Both the position numbers and the translations under genes were made by a program. The notes beneath the pieces are model-generated. The model made no database searches. It worked only from the letters and a program-made list of their open reading frames with translations, and was not told the DNA's origin. Positions 1 to 11,353 of a stretch of DNA of 64,000 nucleotides are shown in pieces; within the stretch, counting starts at the first letter, position 1, and the number at the start of each line of letters is the position of its first letter. The stretch comes from Crossaster papposus (Eukaryota > Echinodermata > Asteroidea > Velatida > Solasteridae), in the NCBI GenBank assembly GCA_037893245.1, contig JBAIAA010000019.1, forward strand, positions 930,001 through 994,000, given 5' to 3'.

Positions 1-189
1 TATTCAAAGATCTACACGGATAGGAAATGTGCTCGATAATCCACCAATCGGATGGCGGGATTTAGTCAGGCGTTGTATATTATTTGCTAGACAATACTAA
101 ACCCTTCCAATCCACCAATTTATATACATTACAACAATAGCAAATGATGTATGTGTATACCCTTTAATGGGAATTATAGGATAACATAC

Positions 190-302
190 CTGGCATTGAA
201 GCAGATGTTGTCGTAGGTTGCATTGTGGGAGATCCTGAAAAAATCAATGCAAGATCCGTTAAATTCTGTTACTTGATACATGTATAGGTCATCAGCCTCC
301 AT
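190..302 (-). CDS. Exon E1 copy 1 (extracellular-looking, unrecognised)
   Basis: On the minus strand an acceptor (ATATTTAG) is followed by 113 bp open in one frame and then by a GTATGT donor. The encoded segment has two cysteines and two N-glycosylation sequons (NGS and NAT), starting near EADDLYMYQVTEFNGS. This suggests a secreted or membrane ectodomain. The exon starts in phase 0 and ends in phase 2, so its length is not a multiple of three and it cannot be skipped freely. I do not recognise the family. Four copies preserve the reading frame and donor, which argues for selection on coding. Confidence 0.5.
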
Positions 303-595
303 CTAAATATTATGCCACGCTATTTAATGACCAAGAGGAGTAATAACGGTTAGCGATTTTTTGCAACACATATAACTATAGCTCGGAATGTGTGATACCA
401 TTGCAGCCTGAGCAATTGCAGCTTTTTGCGGGTTTTATCAGTTTTAGAATGTTTTTGTTTAAATCGCCGCCATTGCTTTTTACCAGATTAATTATATCAC
501 GGTACAATCAGTGGTGGTCATTTTGGAAACAAACAAACAAAAAAACGGCCATCTTGCAATGATATCACATGTTTTCCATTTAATGGGGTGCATAC

Positions 596-669
596 CTTGA
601 CAAAAATCACCCTGGGCATTATTCTCATTTGATACCGACCAAACCCAGGCTAATGGCATTATAGTAAAT
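596..669 (-). CDS. Exon E2, copy in unit 1 (tentative)
   Basis: A 74-bp minus-strand segment runs from an acceptor-like CCACCTAAG to a donor GTATGC. It is open in one frame, encoding a stretch starting FTIMPLAWVWSVSNE. It begins with one base that would complete the codon left by a phase-2 exon such as E1, so an upstream E1 could splice into it. It ends in phase 1, which does not fit the phase-0 start of E1, so the exon order is unresolved. Related copies are at 2938-3011 and 4001-4074. Confidence 0.3.
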
Positions 670-1116
670 CTTAGGTGGAATGATTTACGTATATACGAGA
701 CATATAGGTGATTATACAAACAGTCAACAATAACATAATATACAATTCTCCCGTTTCGCAATACGATGCACCCCCATGTGATTTAATATGGTACAGACTA
801 CTTAGCGCACTGAATCTTGGGGAAAAGTCGACATGCCAAATTAAAGGTGCGTATAATAATAAAGAAGCAACGAGTGATTCGGTTCGGTCCAAACACCATT
901 GGTCATCCCCCAACCTGGTAAGTTATTTCGCAGTAATGACTAGGCCCTAACCCTGTTATGCCCTAAGTAAATTTAATGAGAAGATTTACGCACGGATGGC
1001 GTGGATTATTTGCTAGACAATACTAAAACCCTTTACATCCACCAATATATACACATTACAACAATAGCAAATGATGTATATGTATATCCTTTATTGGGAA
1101 TGAAAGGAAAGCATAC

Positions 1117-2028
1117 CTGGCATTGAAGCAGATGTTGTCGTCGGTTGCATTGTGGGAGATCCTGAAAAAGTCAATGCAATTTCCGTTAAATCCTGTTACC
1201 TGATACATGTCGACGATGATCTCACGAAGTGACAAAAATATCTAAATCTGGAAAATATTCATCTCGAGATAATCGCATTTGAAGTTGGTCCTTTTTTCAC
1301 AAGGTATTTTCGATTATTTTGCAGTAACAGAATTCATTTTTTTGCATTGATCAACACTAAATACTTTGCTCTATGTTAACTCATACTCGTTTGTTAAAAA
1401 CGTCTGTTAATTAACAAAACATGTTAATACAACTGTTTTTGCACTCCGTGAGAACATGAAACGTGGAGCCTTCACACACTACTCGTACGTTTGTATACTG
1501 TTGTATGTACTTCGTGAGTTTGTTCTACAACTGTTTTTGAACTTCGTGAGGACATAAAACGCGGAGCCTTCACTCATTACTCGTGCGTTTGTATACTGTT
1601 GTATGCACTTTGTGAGATTGCCGTTCTGTGTAAAATTATTACATTTTACTTCGAGCGCGCGCGCGTATGTTCTATTTCAACAGGTGTGCATGCACGTGTA
1701 TGCTCCCATCGTAGACGCGAGCAAAACAAGAAATGATCGCCAGGCCCTGCTAACGAGGTAACCGGGTTTTTTTCCTCTTCGTGAGATTATTTTAAAGTCT
1801 TCTACACTTCGTGAGAACAAAACACATGTAGTTCGGCCTTTTTGTCAAATGTGTGTTTACGCTAATTAAAAAAGTAAACAAGATTTTGCTTTGATACATG
1901 GTCAAGCTGTTCCTTGAAACAAATGTGACAAAAAGGCTAGTAAAACTCAAACATCGAACAATATTTGATTTTGGAGGTTTTCTGCACTTCGTGAGTTCGT
2001 CAACGATGTATAGGCCATCAGCCTCCGT
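1117..2028 (-). pseudogene. Exon E1 copy 2, disrupted by a DNA transposon
   Basis: The 3' part of the exon (1117-1210) and the 5' part (2010-2028) match the other three E1 copies on either side of a 795-bp insertion at 1211-2005. The donor GTATGC is intact, and the coding part differs from copy 1 by a few substitutions (for example Asn for Ser beside the first Cys). The insertion makes the exon unusable unless the transposon is itself spliced or excised. Confidence 0.75.
1211..2005. mobile_element. Non-autonomous DNA transposon with CTTCGTGAG repeats (copy 1)
   Basis: The 795-bp insertion has imperfect 21-bp terminal inverted repeats: the left ends in CTCACGAAGTG and the right begins CACTTCGTGAG. 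It is flanked by ATGT on both sides (1207-1210 and 2006-2009), and the uninterrupted E1 copies show a single ATGT there, which supports a 4-bp target duplication. Variants of the TIR core CACTTCGTGAG recur inside, at about 1443, 1508, 1541, 1607, 1776 and 1803. A roughly 98-bp segment is tandemly duplicated (1443-1618). No coding capacity is seen. A relative is at 53761-54562. The superfamily is undetermined. Confidence 0.8.
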
Positions 2029-2336
2029 CTAAAAATTGGGCCACCGGCATCACATGACCAAGATGAGTAATGACGGTTAGCGATTTTTGGCAACATACAT
2101 AGCTAGCTTGGAAATGTGTGATATCATTGCAGCATGAGCAGTGGCAGATTTTTGCGGGTTTTATCAGTTTTTGTTTTGTTCTTTTAATCACCGCCAATGC
2201 TTTTTTTACCAGATTAATTATAGCATGTAACAAGTAGCCGATTCGGTTCAGTAGTTTTAATTCAAGTGCCACTTTTGTGAACCAAGATCGGGGACTCTAA
2301 TTAGGATTATCACACAGTGAATACCCAAGACAAATA

Positions 2337-2486
2337 ATGAATGTTGAGGAGTGCGATGGTAAGAATGATCGTATGAGGTGACAGATGGCACGTTCTATTT
2401 CACGAGGCGAACCCGAGTGGAATAGAACATGACATCTGTCAACGAATGGAATTATTCTTTCCATCGCACGATTGTGAAACATTCAT
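2337..2486. mobile_element. 150-bp hairpin MITE with TA target duplication
   Basis: The two halves are inverted copies. ATGAATGTT and the motif GCGATGG pair with CCATCGCAC and AACATTCAT, and the middle carries GACAGATG paired with CATCTGTC. TA flanks both ends (2335-2336 and 2487-2488), as in Tc1/mariner-type insertions. There is no coding capacity. The 61-aa frame across it is a by-product of the palindrome. Confidence 0.7.
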
Positions 2487-2517
2487 TATATGTTGTATAC
2501 AACACCTGAATACATAC

Positions 2518-2630
2518 CTGGCGTTGAAGCAGATGTTGTCGTAGGTTGCATTGTGGGAGATCCTGAATAAATCAATGCAAGATCCGTTAAATTCTGTTAC
2601 CTGATACATGTATAGGTCATCAGCCTCCGT
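2518..2630 (-). CDS. Exon E1 copy 3
   Basis: This copy has the same 113-bp length, acceptor (TTTTTAG) and GTATGT donor as copy 1. It is open throughout, with one Phe-to-Leu change and otherwise near-identical coding. Both cysteines and both glycosylation sequons are kept. Confidence 0.5.
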
Positions 2631-2937
2631 CTAAAAATCATGCCACCGCTATTTAATGACCAAGAGGAGTAATAACGGTTAGCGATTTTTTGCAACACAC
2701 ATAGCTATAGCTGGGAATGTGTGATACCATTGCAGCCTGAGCAATTGCAGCCTTTTGCGGGTTTTATCAGTTTTTAGAATGTTTTTGTTTAAATCGCCGC
2801 CATTGCTTTTTACCAGATTAATTATATCACGGTACAATCAGTGGTGGTCATTTTGGAAACAAACAAAAGCTGGTGATAACAAAAAAACGGCCATCTTGCA
2901 ATGATATCACATGTTTTCCATTTAATGGGGTGTTTAC

Positions 2938-3011
2938 CTTGCCAAAAATCACCCTGGGCATTATTCTCGTTTGATACCGACCAAACCCAGGCTAATGGCA
3001 TTATAGTAAAT
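2938..3011 (-). CDS. Exon E2, copy in unit 3 (tentative)
   Basis: This is the same 74-bp window as 596-669. The donor here is GTAAAC, differing from the other copies yet still a valid donor, and the frame is open. One Cys near the 3' end is Trp in this copy. Confidence 0.3.
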
Positions 3012-3582
3012 CTTAGGTGGAATGATTTACGTATATACGAGGCATGTAGGTGATTATACAAACAGTCAACAATAACATAATATACAATTCTCCCGTTTCG
3101 CAATACGATGCGCCCCCATGTGATTTAATATGGTACAGGCTACTTAGCGCACTGAATCTTGGGGAAAAGTCGACATGCCAAATTAAAGGTGCGTATAATA
3201 ATAAAGAAGCAACGAGTGATTTGGTTCGGTCCAAACACCATTGGTCATCCCCCAACCTGGTAAGTTATTTCACAGTAATGACTAGGTCCTAACCCTGTTA
3301 TGCCCTAAGTAAATTTAATGAAAAGATTTACGCACATATCAGGCATATTGGTAATTATATAGGGTGGTAAAACATGCAACCTCCTACTTCAACTATTCAA
3401 AGATCTACACGGATAGGAAATGTGCTCGATAATCCACCAATCGGATGGCGGGATTTAGTCAGGCGTTGTATATTATTTGCTAGACAATACTAAACCCTTC
3501 CAATCCACCAATTTATATACATTACAACAATAGCAAATGATGTATGTGTATACCCTTTAATGGGAATTATAGGATAACATAC

Positions 3583-3695
3583 CTGGCATTGAAGCAGATG
3601 TTGTCGTAGGTTGCATTGTGGGAGATCCTGAAAAAATCAATGCAAGATCCGTTAAATTCTGTTACTTGATACATGTATAGGTCATCAGCCTCCGT
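3583..3695 (-). CDS. Exon E1 copy 4
   Basis: This copy has the same 113-bp exon with TTTTTAG acceptor and GTATGT donor, open in the same frame. It sits in the unit whose left flank repeats the first bases of the window, so units 1 and 4 are the closest pair. Confidence 0.5.
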
Positions 3696-4000
3696 CTAAA
3701 AATTATGCCACGCTATTTAATGACCAAGAGGAGTAATAACGGTTAGCGATTTTTTGCAACACATATAACTATAGCTCGGAATGTGTGATACCATTGCAGC
3801 CTGAGCAATTGCAGCTTTTTGCGGGTTTTATCAGTTTTATAATGTTTTTGTTTAAATCGCCGCCATTGCTTTTTACCAGATTAATTATATCACGGTACAA
3901 TCAGTGGTGGTCATTTTGGAAACAAACAAAAGCTGGTGATAACAAAAAAACGGCCATCTTGCAATGATATCACATGTTTTCCATTTAATGGGGTGCATAC

Positions 4001-4074
4001 CTTGACAAAAATCACCCTGGGCATTATTCTCATTTGATACCGACCAAACCCAGGCTAATGGCATTATAGTAAAT
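4001..4074 (-). CDS. Exon E2, copy in unit 4 (tentative)
   Basis: The third copy of the 74-bp open segment has a GTATGC donor like unit 1. Upstream of it the unit diverges after about 4140. Confidence 0.3.
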
Positions 4075-4210
4075 CTTAGGTGGAATGACTTACGGATATA
4101 CGAGACATATAGGTGATTATACAAACAGTGAACATTAACATAATAGTACAATTCTTCCGTTTCGCAATACGATGCGCCCCCATGCGATTTAACATGTACA
4201 GGCTACTTAA

Positions 4211-4960
4211 CCAAAGGTGCGTGTAATAAAAAAGCAAGAGTGATACAATATGTTGTCTAAGGGTACACGCACCCTGGGATCCGCTCGTAAGTCCGACTCC
4301 CCCATAGGCCTCTCCGATAAATAAATCACCAACCACTGGTTTGACACGTACTTGTCAAATAAAAATATAATAATTTTAAACCGATTGTATTCAATTATTT
4401 CACTATATGATGCAATACGATACCTGTCGTGACGTCGGTGGCTGTACCACACCCATTGGCATTCATCCCTGTAAAGAGTCAAAGAAATCATGTAGGTGAG
4501 AACCAAATGTAAACCACCGTCGACTGGTTTGACACGTACTTTATTGTCAAATATACTAGGTTTTCACGGCCAATTTCGCAAAAATAGCGTTGAAATTCAT
4601 CTTGATAGTTCCGGTGGCACATTTAAATTGAATTAGCTCTCTGCTGTCGTTTCCGTGATTTGTATTAAAATTCAGACGTTCAAATTTGTTTCAATACTTG
4701 ACATTCATGTTTTAAGCCTTATCACAAATAGGCCTACTATCTGCTTGAGTGAATTTACACAATAAATAACAAACATTGTGGGAATTAGAGAAAAGAAGCA
4801 GATACCGCTCCCTTTCTCTCCCACAGTGCTTTGTATCCATTGTGCGAATTAATTGAAGCGGTATTTGCAATAAGGCTTATCCTACCTTGAAGTTTTGTCA
4901 TTCTGTTAATTGATCATTCAATTTAGCAGTACACATCATGATGTAATAGCGGTTTACACA
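4211..4960. other. Non-coding stretch, nothing recognised
   Basis: There is no convincing coding frame. A short motif TTTGACACGTACTT occurs twice, near 4340 and 4519, each after ACTGG and before a TTGTCAAATA-like segment. This suggests a small duplicated element remnant. Confidence 0.3.
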
Positions 4961-5795
4961 CCTATGGACTGACACCCATATACCTTCTGACACCCCTACG
5001 TTCCAACACCTCAGCCTATATTCCAACACCCCTATGTTCCAACTGCTCCACCTGTGTTTCGACACCTCTATGGTCCGCCACCCCTATGCTTCGATATGTA
5101 CGAAATCGAGTGCCCAATGCATACAAACATATTCCAACGGGCCTCCAAAATAATTGCGTGATAAACATTTGCACGCTCCCGCGTCGTAGGCCTACTGTCC
5201 GTTATTGCTGCAATATCATCAACAAGGTCACTTAGCTCGATTCCTTCACACCAGTCGATGCCCTGGTCAATCGTCGCTCTCTTCAAGACCAAGTCGACTG
5301 CCATGGCAACAAGGACTGGGAAGAGGATGCAGCCTTGGCGGACACCGGTTATTACCTGGAAGCAACTGAAAACCTTATCTTGGACTCTATATGAGAAGAG
5401 TATACTCCACGAAGATGGTCAGTGAATGCTATCAAAAGCCTTGCTAAAGTCGATGAAGTTAATTGCCGAGGAGATCTGGTACTCTTGACATTTCTCGATG
5501 ATACGTCGGAGAGTAAAGATCTGTTCGGCCCACGAACGCTTTGGTCTGAAGCTTGCCTGCTCCTGCCTCCTGATGTAGCTTACCATCGACGACATCTATT
5601 AGTCTTAGCCGGTTCAGGATCACTCGACAATAGATGAAGAGGTATTATAAGCAAACATATCTCTGGTCCTAATGTACCAGTCAAAACAGGCTAGCGCAAT
5701 CTTATAAGCGGGGTGTCTGAACATATATGGGTGTCGAAAACATAGATTGAGTAGTTGAAATATAGGGGTGTCTGAACACAGGGGTACGTTATCGG
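4960..5795. repeat. Inverted low-complexity arrays around an RT fragment
   Basis: At 4965-5085 a degenerate array repeats ACACCCCTATGTTCCA-like units. At 5705-5795 the reverse-complement type (GGGTGTCTGAACATA) appears. The two arrays face each other across a LINE fragment, so the block may be a fold-back structure or a duplicated, inverted minisatellite. Confidence 0.45.
5200..5640 (-). pseudogene. LINE reverse transcriptase fragment, decayed
   Basis: Minus-strand conceptual translation, with frame changes, shows RT hallmarks in order. First come VILNRLR-like and thumb-side residues at 5570-5640, then a segment near KAFD with frame loss at 5420-5450, then TGVRQGCILFPVL at about 5300-5350 (RT motif with RQGC), and an LVDDIAAI segment (5210-5240) where the catalytic Asp pair is expected. 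Frameshifts lie between these blocks. The combination fits an RTE-like or related non-LTR element. Only about 440 bp survive. Confidence 0.6.
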
Positions 5796-7180
5796 AATAT
5801 AGAGCAGTCACCAAACAAGAGCGCGACGGCAATGAATAGGCTTATTGACCGTTTTGTTGGAAGGAGGATTAATGCTGCGTAATTAAACCCATCCAATATG
5901 CAGTTTAATAAAATAAGCTACCCAATAGGCATTTTAAAATTAACATCAAATTGCACATCTTACATCAAAACTTATTTGAATTAAATATCCAAATTTCTCG
6001 GATTTCATCACATTTTAGGGCAAAGTTTTCAATCTACTGTCTTGCAATACGTCACTCGGCGCGATCTCCTACTACATGAATACAAAATTCTGCTCTCCGA
6101 TACAGGTCCATCATTGCTCGAACAATCATTTATCTAGGAATATTTCTAAGAGCCTCCTCTACTTGTTGGAGGGTGTTATTTTTAAGATCTCTAGCAAACG
6201 GTACAACAATAGAATTGAAGTCCATTGGTGTCAAGGCCTGTTCAATTGACCACCAACTTAGTTTCAGAAAAATATCCCTGGAATGAAAACTACTCGACCG
6301 AATCGGCCGATCTTGGTATTATTTTTCATGTAGAAAGATTCCCCGTCTATCCAAACTGTTTTTTTTCTGGTCGGAGGGTTCTACTAAATAGGCCATTCCG
6401 TGTTTTGTTTTTCACCACCCTGTATACTGCAGGCTATAAGCCACATTATGTCTGATCGACAAATGCGCGTGCGCGCACATTGATAAAATGGCCCAACAAT
6501 TTGATAACGTCATCCCCTTTCATGTCGTATCTGTTGAGATTGTTACTTCACGTTCTACCTAACAATTCGTGGTTTGATCAAGGAAAATAATAATATAAAA
6601 ACGTTGGGCAATGTTTACCCAGCTAACAGGACTACCTCAGTTGTCGATTTGTTTGCTTACCCAACTACCAAGTTTACTTAATAGTTGAACAATAATTTGC
6701 TGATGGAGTTTAGCCGTACTATTTTGTCCAGTTTGTTTTAGCAGTGTAGGCCTAATGAAGATTTTCTTTGAAACCTCTTCATATTCCCCTGAACCTATTC
6801 AATGCCAAGGTCAGTTGAAGTATTACTTATCGCACCTTTCTGATATTGTTTGAAGTCCAATCATACAGGTCTATGTTTTTCCTTCGAATTCGACCTAATA
6901 ATTAAACTGGAAAGTAACATCGATGTATGGTAGCTTTAGTTAATTGGGTATATCTCGATCTGGGTAAAGAAATGGAATATTTAAATAAATCTGGACTTAA
7001 AAAAAAATCAGATGATATGAAAATCATCTGAAAGTCAAATTGTAGCCTTTTCGAGTCAATTTTCATAACTTGATTTAAAAGGTGTGTTCCATTTGTACAA
7101 CAGAAATGCCCCTAATGCAAATGGGTCGCGCGCTGGTACTTGCGTCCTTTAAAGAAGATGTTTTTGTTTTGCTAAATTCT
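5796..7180. other. Non-coding stretch, nothing recognised
   Basis: AT-rich sequence without splice-supported coding frames or clear terminal repeats. A TAGGCCTA octamer is present at 6747. Confidence 0.3.
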
Positions 7181-7189
7181 AAAATTAAG

Positions 7190-7440
7190 TCTGACGCATT
7201 ATAAGGTCCGACGCCTCAAAAGTCCGACAAATTATTATTCTCCAACCAAACAAAGGCCCATATGTCCGATGCCTCATAGGTCCAATGCCTCACAGGACCG
7301 ACGCCCAACGTGTCCGAAGCTCCTTAGGTCCGACGCCTCATAAGTCTGACAATTAATGTTTACTTTTATTTAGGTTCATAAGTTCGACTCCTCATAAGTC
7401 AAACTCCTCGTTGGTCTGACTGTCATTAATAATTAATACA
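7190..7440. repeat. Degenerate minisatellite, GTCCGACGCCTCATAA-like unit
   Basis: About a dozen imperfect units of roughly 16 bp (GTCCGACGCCTCATAA and variants) run through the block, with two short AT-rich interruptions. Confidence 0.6.
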
Positions 7441-7760
7441 AACACCAATTAGAATACAAAGTGTTGGAGATAGAGATTACACATTCATATTATAAGGGTT
7501 GTACCAAGCGTCTCTCCTCCTGGTAATTCCCGTAAGGTCTCCCAATATTTTGAGGCGAACTTACACGCTATATTCCGGTCCTATCTGACGTGTTCATGGC
7601 AGTGCAGCGACATAGCATACATCTGTGCATATGGTGATAGAATCACAAACATTGGCAAACGTCTATATAATTGCATACCAAGCTTGTATATATTAGGTGG
7701 CACGTCAAATTTTGAAATTTGGCAGTCAGTACAATAGTAAATATAAACTCGGCACGACGC

Positions 7761-7786
7761 GGGGGGGGGGGGGGGGGGGGGGGGGG
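7761..7786. repeat. Poly-G run of 26
   Basis: An uninterrupted G tract is followed by CpG-rich sequence with repeated GACGCACGACG motifs to about 7960. The proline- or glycine-rich frames over it are artefacts of the tract. Confidence 0.9.
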
Positions 7787-7984
7787 TTGGAGGCGTGACG
7801 CGACGCACGACGGTGCGCGCATGTACGCAGGCCCAACAATCTTGACAATTGAAAGGGCGAGCGACGCACGACGTAACGCCAAAGTTGTTATAAAACAACG
7901 GAGAGGGCGCTACAACACGACGCGTAACGCACGGCATCGTGCGGTCGCATTTTAAAGGGACAACGCTATATTTACACCATACAG

Positions 7985-8522
7985 GTGGGCCGGATAATGT
8001 CGACACGGCCGGGGTTTGCTTAGTCGAATCCGACCAGTAGGCGAATCCATCGAGGAGACCAAATCCTTATAAACTGCCGCTGATGTCGGCAACTGTAGTA
8101 AAACCCAGCAATAATGCTAACATAATCTCATTCTATACTACCAATTGCACAATGTTATTGACTCGTTGACTGTTGAACAATCGGCTTCTTCTTGTTTTTG
8201 ACTGGCTTTAAATATTCTATCTGCATATTATTAATACACAATTGCAATTCCACTTTATATGTTTTCCTATCTAAAACTAATGTAAAAATGTATAGCGATT
8301 CCCACACTAGACAAGCCATGCTTTGTGTGGGCTTCCACCATATGTTCATGTTCATGCACATGCATGCACTTATAACTCATATTATATTTATTTATTAAAA
8401 AAACTCGTTTACTGTATGCGTATAAAAATCAAGTGAAGTGAATTGAATTGAATTGAGACAACTTCAACCCTTACCCGTGAGATGACACATTCAATGCAAT
8501 TCGTCTGGGCTTCAGACCAGTG
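7985..8522 (-). pseudogene. Decayed YWTD exon, split by a LINE tail
   Basis: Two blocks on the minus strand match the LRP-like exon at 18074-18325. The 5' block (about 8468-8522) keeps a W-x-E...RIE-type stretch as WSEAQTNCIECV. The 3' block (about 7985-8106) keeps GFGLLDGFAYWSD, corresponding to GIGLLNGFAYWTG in the intact exon, with one in-frame TAA. The blocks are separated by about 350 bp of LINE tail. It lies downstream of the intact exon in the same orientation, so it is probably a duplicated exon of the same gene that has decayed. Confidence 0.75.
8107..8457 (+). mobile_element. LINE 3' tail with (GAATT)n end
   Basis: About 350 AT-rich bases end in a GAATTGAATTGAATT tract at 8440-8456. 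A similar tail closes the block at 23200-23520. The piece interrupts the decayed YWTD exon. Resemblance between CAACTGTAGTAAAACCC on the left and CAACTTCAACCC on the right suggests a diverged target duplication. No ORF is kept. Confidence 0.55.
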
Positions 8523-8536
8523 GTGTTTGTATCATA

Positions 8537-10100
8537 CTACATTACGAAAAAACTTTTGGAGTGCATATCGCTCACTGAAAAACAGAGTCACTCACTCAAT
8601 AGGATTCAAAATGGCTTTGATGTTCAATTTGTCTCAGAAAATTATATTGTTGAGATTATAAATAAAATGAGTGTAAATAAGGCTACTGGGGACGACGCTG
8701 TCAGTTGTCGCCTGCTAAAATTTGCTCTGCCTGCTGTTCTTGAGTCATTAACTAAACTGGTTAACCGGTCTCTTCAATGCGGCCTGGTACCTCAAATTAT
8801 GAAAAGTGCTTAAGGTCATACCGGTATACAAAGCTGGGAAAAAGTCCGACGTAGGCAATTATCGACCAATCTCTATCCTCCCAGTTATCAGTAAAGTTTT
8901 GGAAAAATCTGTCTATGATCAGCTATATGCATACATTAGCGACAATGAACTTATGCATGCTAATCAATCCGGCTTTCGACCTTTGCACTCCACATTAACC
9001 ATTTTTAGCCAAACTTGTCAATCAATGGAGCAGGAATATTGAAAACGGTCAACTTAATGGAGTGGCTTTTATTGATCTAAGGAAGGCATTTGATACAATT
9101 GACCATACTATTCTTCTCATTAAATTAAAAGCACTTGACTGCTCAAATCGTACACTGAACTGGTTCTCAAGCTACTTGTCAAATCGGACTCAAAGTGTCT
9201 GTTTAAAAAAAGTTTTCTCTGATCGATTAAAGGTTGTTAGCAGAGTGCCACAAGGCTCAATTCTAGGTCCGCTATTATTCTTTATATATGTGAATTCCCT
9301 GCCACATGTAGTTACTGATAGTATGGAAGACATGTTTACCGATGACACTAATGTTACTGTCAGCGGCAAGACGGCGAATAAAGTTGCAAACAAATTATCC
9401 GTTGCGATAGACCAAATAAGCAGATGATTAGAGAATAATAGACTCGTGCTCAATTTTGATAAAACGAGTGTTATGATCATAGGCACAAAGGCAAAATTAA
9501 AGTACTCGAGTAAAATTACAGTGACAGTTAACCAGTGTTTAATTAAACGGGTCAACAGTACCAAATGCCTTGGAGTTAAAATGGACTGACCATGTTAATC
9601 ATGTTGTCAAGACGGTACAGACAAATCTTGCAATCCTGAGACGCGCAAAACCATGTATTCCATTTCATGTACTAAAAACAATGTATAACGCTTTTGTTTT
9701 ACCACACTTCGACTACTGCTCACAAATTTGGTCGGATAGGTATCAGATGCACAATGATAAATTAATTAGTTTACAGAAGTACGCAGCACGTTTAATCTTG
9801 TCTAAGGGTTTTGACACTCCATCGAGTGAACCTTTTAAAGAATTAGGATGGTTGCCATTACATAAACGATTTGTTTTACCTAAAAACAGTTTTTATGTTA
9901 TGTTATGTACTCGTGGGCTTGCGCCGTCGTATTTAACAAATAACATAACCCAACTTTCAGATGCACACCATTACAATACAAGAGGAGCTACAGCTAATAA
10001 TTTGGTTATCCAGTCAGTCCGCAGCCCACTGAAAAGCCGTTTATTTTATGTCCGCTTTATGCATGGCACTTTGTGCGTGACCTCGTTTTTGAATACTTAA
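8537..10100 (+). pseudogene. CR1/Jockey-like LINE ORF2 (RT) remnant
   Basis: Successive frames encode reverse transcriptase segments: NKATGDDAVSCRLLK (8670-8720), YRPISILPVISKVLE (8860-8910), FIDLRKAFDTIDHTIL (9068-9115), VPQGSILGPLLF (9247-9282), FTDDTN at the catalytic site (9337-9354, where Tyr-Ala-Asp-Asp would be usual), then the C-terminal region ending in a YNTRGA motif near 9985. At least three frameshifts (about 8810, 9043, 9570) and a stop at 9427 break it, and the 5' endonuclease is absent. Inactive. Confidence 0.85.
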
Positions 10101-11350
10101 TGAGCTGGCGACGACGCCTGGAATTTGGTCCGAAACATCCGTTTTATTTACCGACTGTCAATATTATGTCGATTTTCTTTTGGATAAGTAAACATTCTGG
10201 TATATTATAAAATTATATTGGAAATTATATGACATTTAGAGGATAAAAAAAGCTTCCGAACCAACAAATTGACCTTTACAAAATGACGATATTTTACCAT
10301 TTTCTGGCGGTGGCCACAACCCAATTTCATACTGATGTTAAAGATAATTTCATATTCTATCAACAAACTGTCGATTTGGGGTGGATTTTAACTTAGTCCA
10401 GTCAGGGCGCAGAAAATCCTAACGTTCACAAGAAAGTAACGAACGGAACATCCCGCCATGACAGTCCATAGTCTTCCTGCGCCCTCATTGGTCGAAAATG
10501 ACGTCATTGAAAACAAGGCTTCGTGATAACGTGTAGTTCATGCGCATTACAATACGCAGTTGTTTTTCTTGTACATGTATTTCTTTTGTTGTAAGCTCGA
10601 ACGAAAATGATTTATCTGCTATTAATCAGTAATTACAAAATAATAATATTGCCTGCATCAAACAATGCTTACAGCCAAATAAGCACAAAAAACAAGCGAC
10701 AAATGAAGGCGTTTTTCAAAATTTATTGATAACAATAACATTGATAAATACAAACTTTTACAATAATTTATATCTGTATTGTGAGGTTGGTTTATACAAG
10801 TTACTGCACTTTTTTTCAAACTTGCATGTTATCGCTTACATTAAAGGGAGTATACATCGTTTGCAGATATCGAAAATGTTTACTACCGAATTATTAAGAA
10901 ATATCTTACTCATTTAAAAATGATTCTAGGCAACCAGCAAAATGATCGCGCTAGATATCCTGTAATTATTCTGAAAAATATAATTTTATAAAGAAAAAAT
11001 GGGTAATGTTCTCTTTAAGAGACTTTGTGATAGAATCTCCAAGGACAGGAGCTTTGCCTTTGGCCTTCAAAGAAGGCTCCCGACATGCTAGCAATGGCTG
11101 CGAAGTGCGCTGGCTGCGGTGGGCATGGCGGTGGGAACTTTTGGCCATGTTGGTGGACGGCATGACCTACTACCTAGTAATAAGAAACATATTGGAAGAC
11201 AAAAAAACAAACTATGAAGTTTAGCAGTAACTATTAAACAAATGTTATAATTTTGAACAAAATATAGGCCTCAGTCGTTTTTATACATGCAAGACAAATC
11301 AATTTTGTATGCATGACGTAAAGGCAGAAACTTAAACTTTAGCATATAAA
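10101..11350. other. Non-coding stretch with a repeated 20-mer
   Basis: The 20-mer GTCCAGTCAGGGCGCAGAAA occurs at about 10396 and again in the same orientation at about 11564. This brackets about 1.17 kb including an open frame on each strand. An inverted GGGCGCAGAAA / CTGCGCCCT pair lies at 10404-10486. These may be ends of a DNA transposon, but I could not define boundaries. The minus frame at 10966-11163 (MPSTNMAKSS...) is Ser/Arg/Lys-rich and unrecognised. Confidence 0.3.
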
Positions 11351-11353
11351 TAA

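Larger units (their letters stand above)
1..4210. repeat. Tandem segmental array, four units with repeated exons
   Basis: The opening bases recur at about 3395. Roughly 190-960, 1000-2230, 2515-3330 and 3395-4200 are four related units at varying spacing. Each carries a 113-bp minus-strand exon (E1) with conserved acceptor and donor, and three carry a 74-bp exon (E2). Unit 2 is split by a transposon and lacks E2, and unit 3 is preceded by a hairpin element. Similarity is high in introns as well as exons, so duplication is fairly recent. I see no further recognisable gene in the stretches between the exons. Confidence 0.8.

Noticed and set aside
492-950. Overlapping frames of 80-89 codons on both strands, repeated at 2822-3292 and 3885-4151
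   Set aside because: They recur only because the units are duplicated. The frames span splice donors and intron sequence; only the short E1 and E2 segments look coding.
7581-8006. Proline-rich 141-codon frame
   Set aside because: The proline stretch is the translation of the poly-G run. Only the first few residues come from the decayed YWTD exon.
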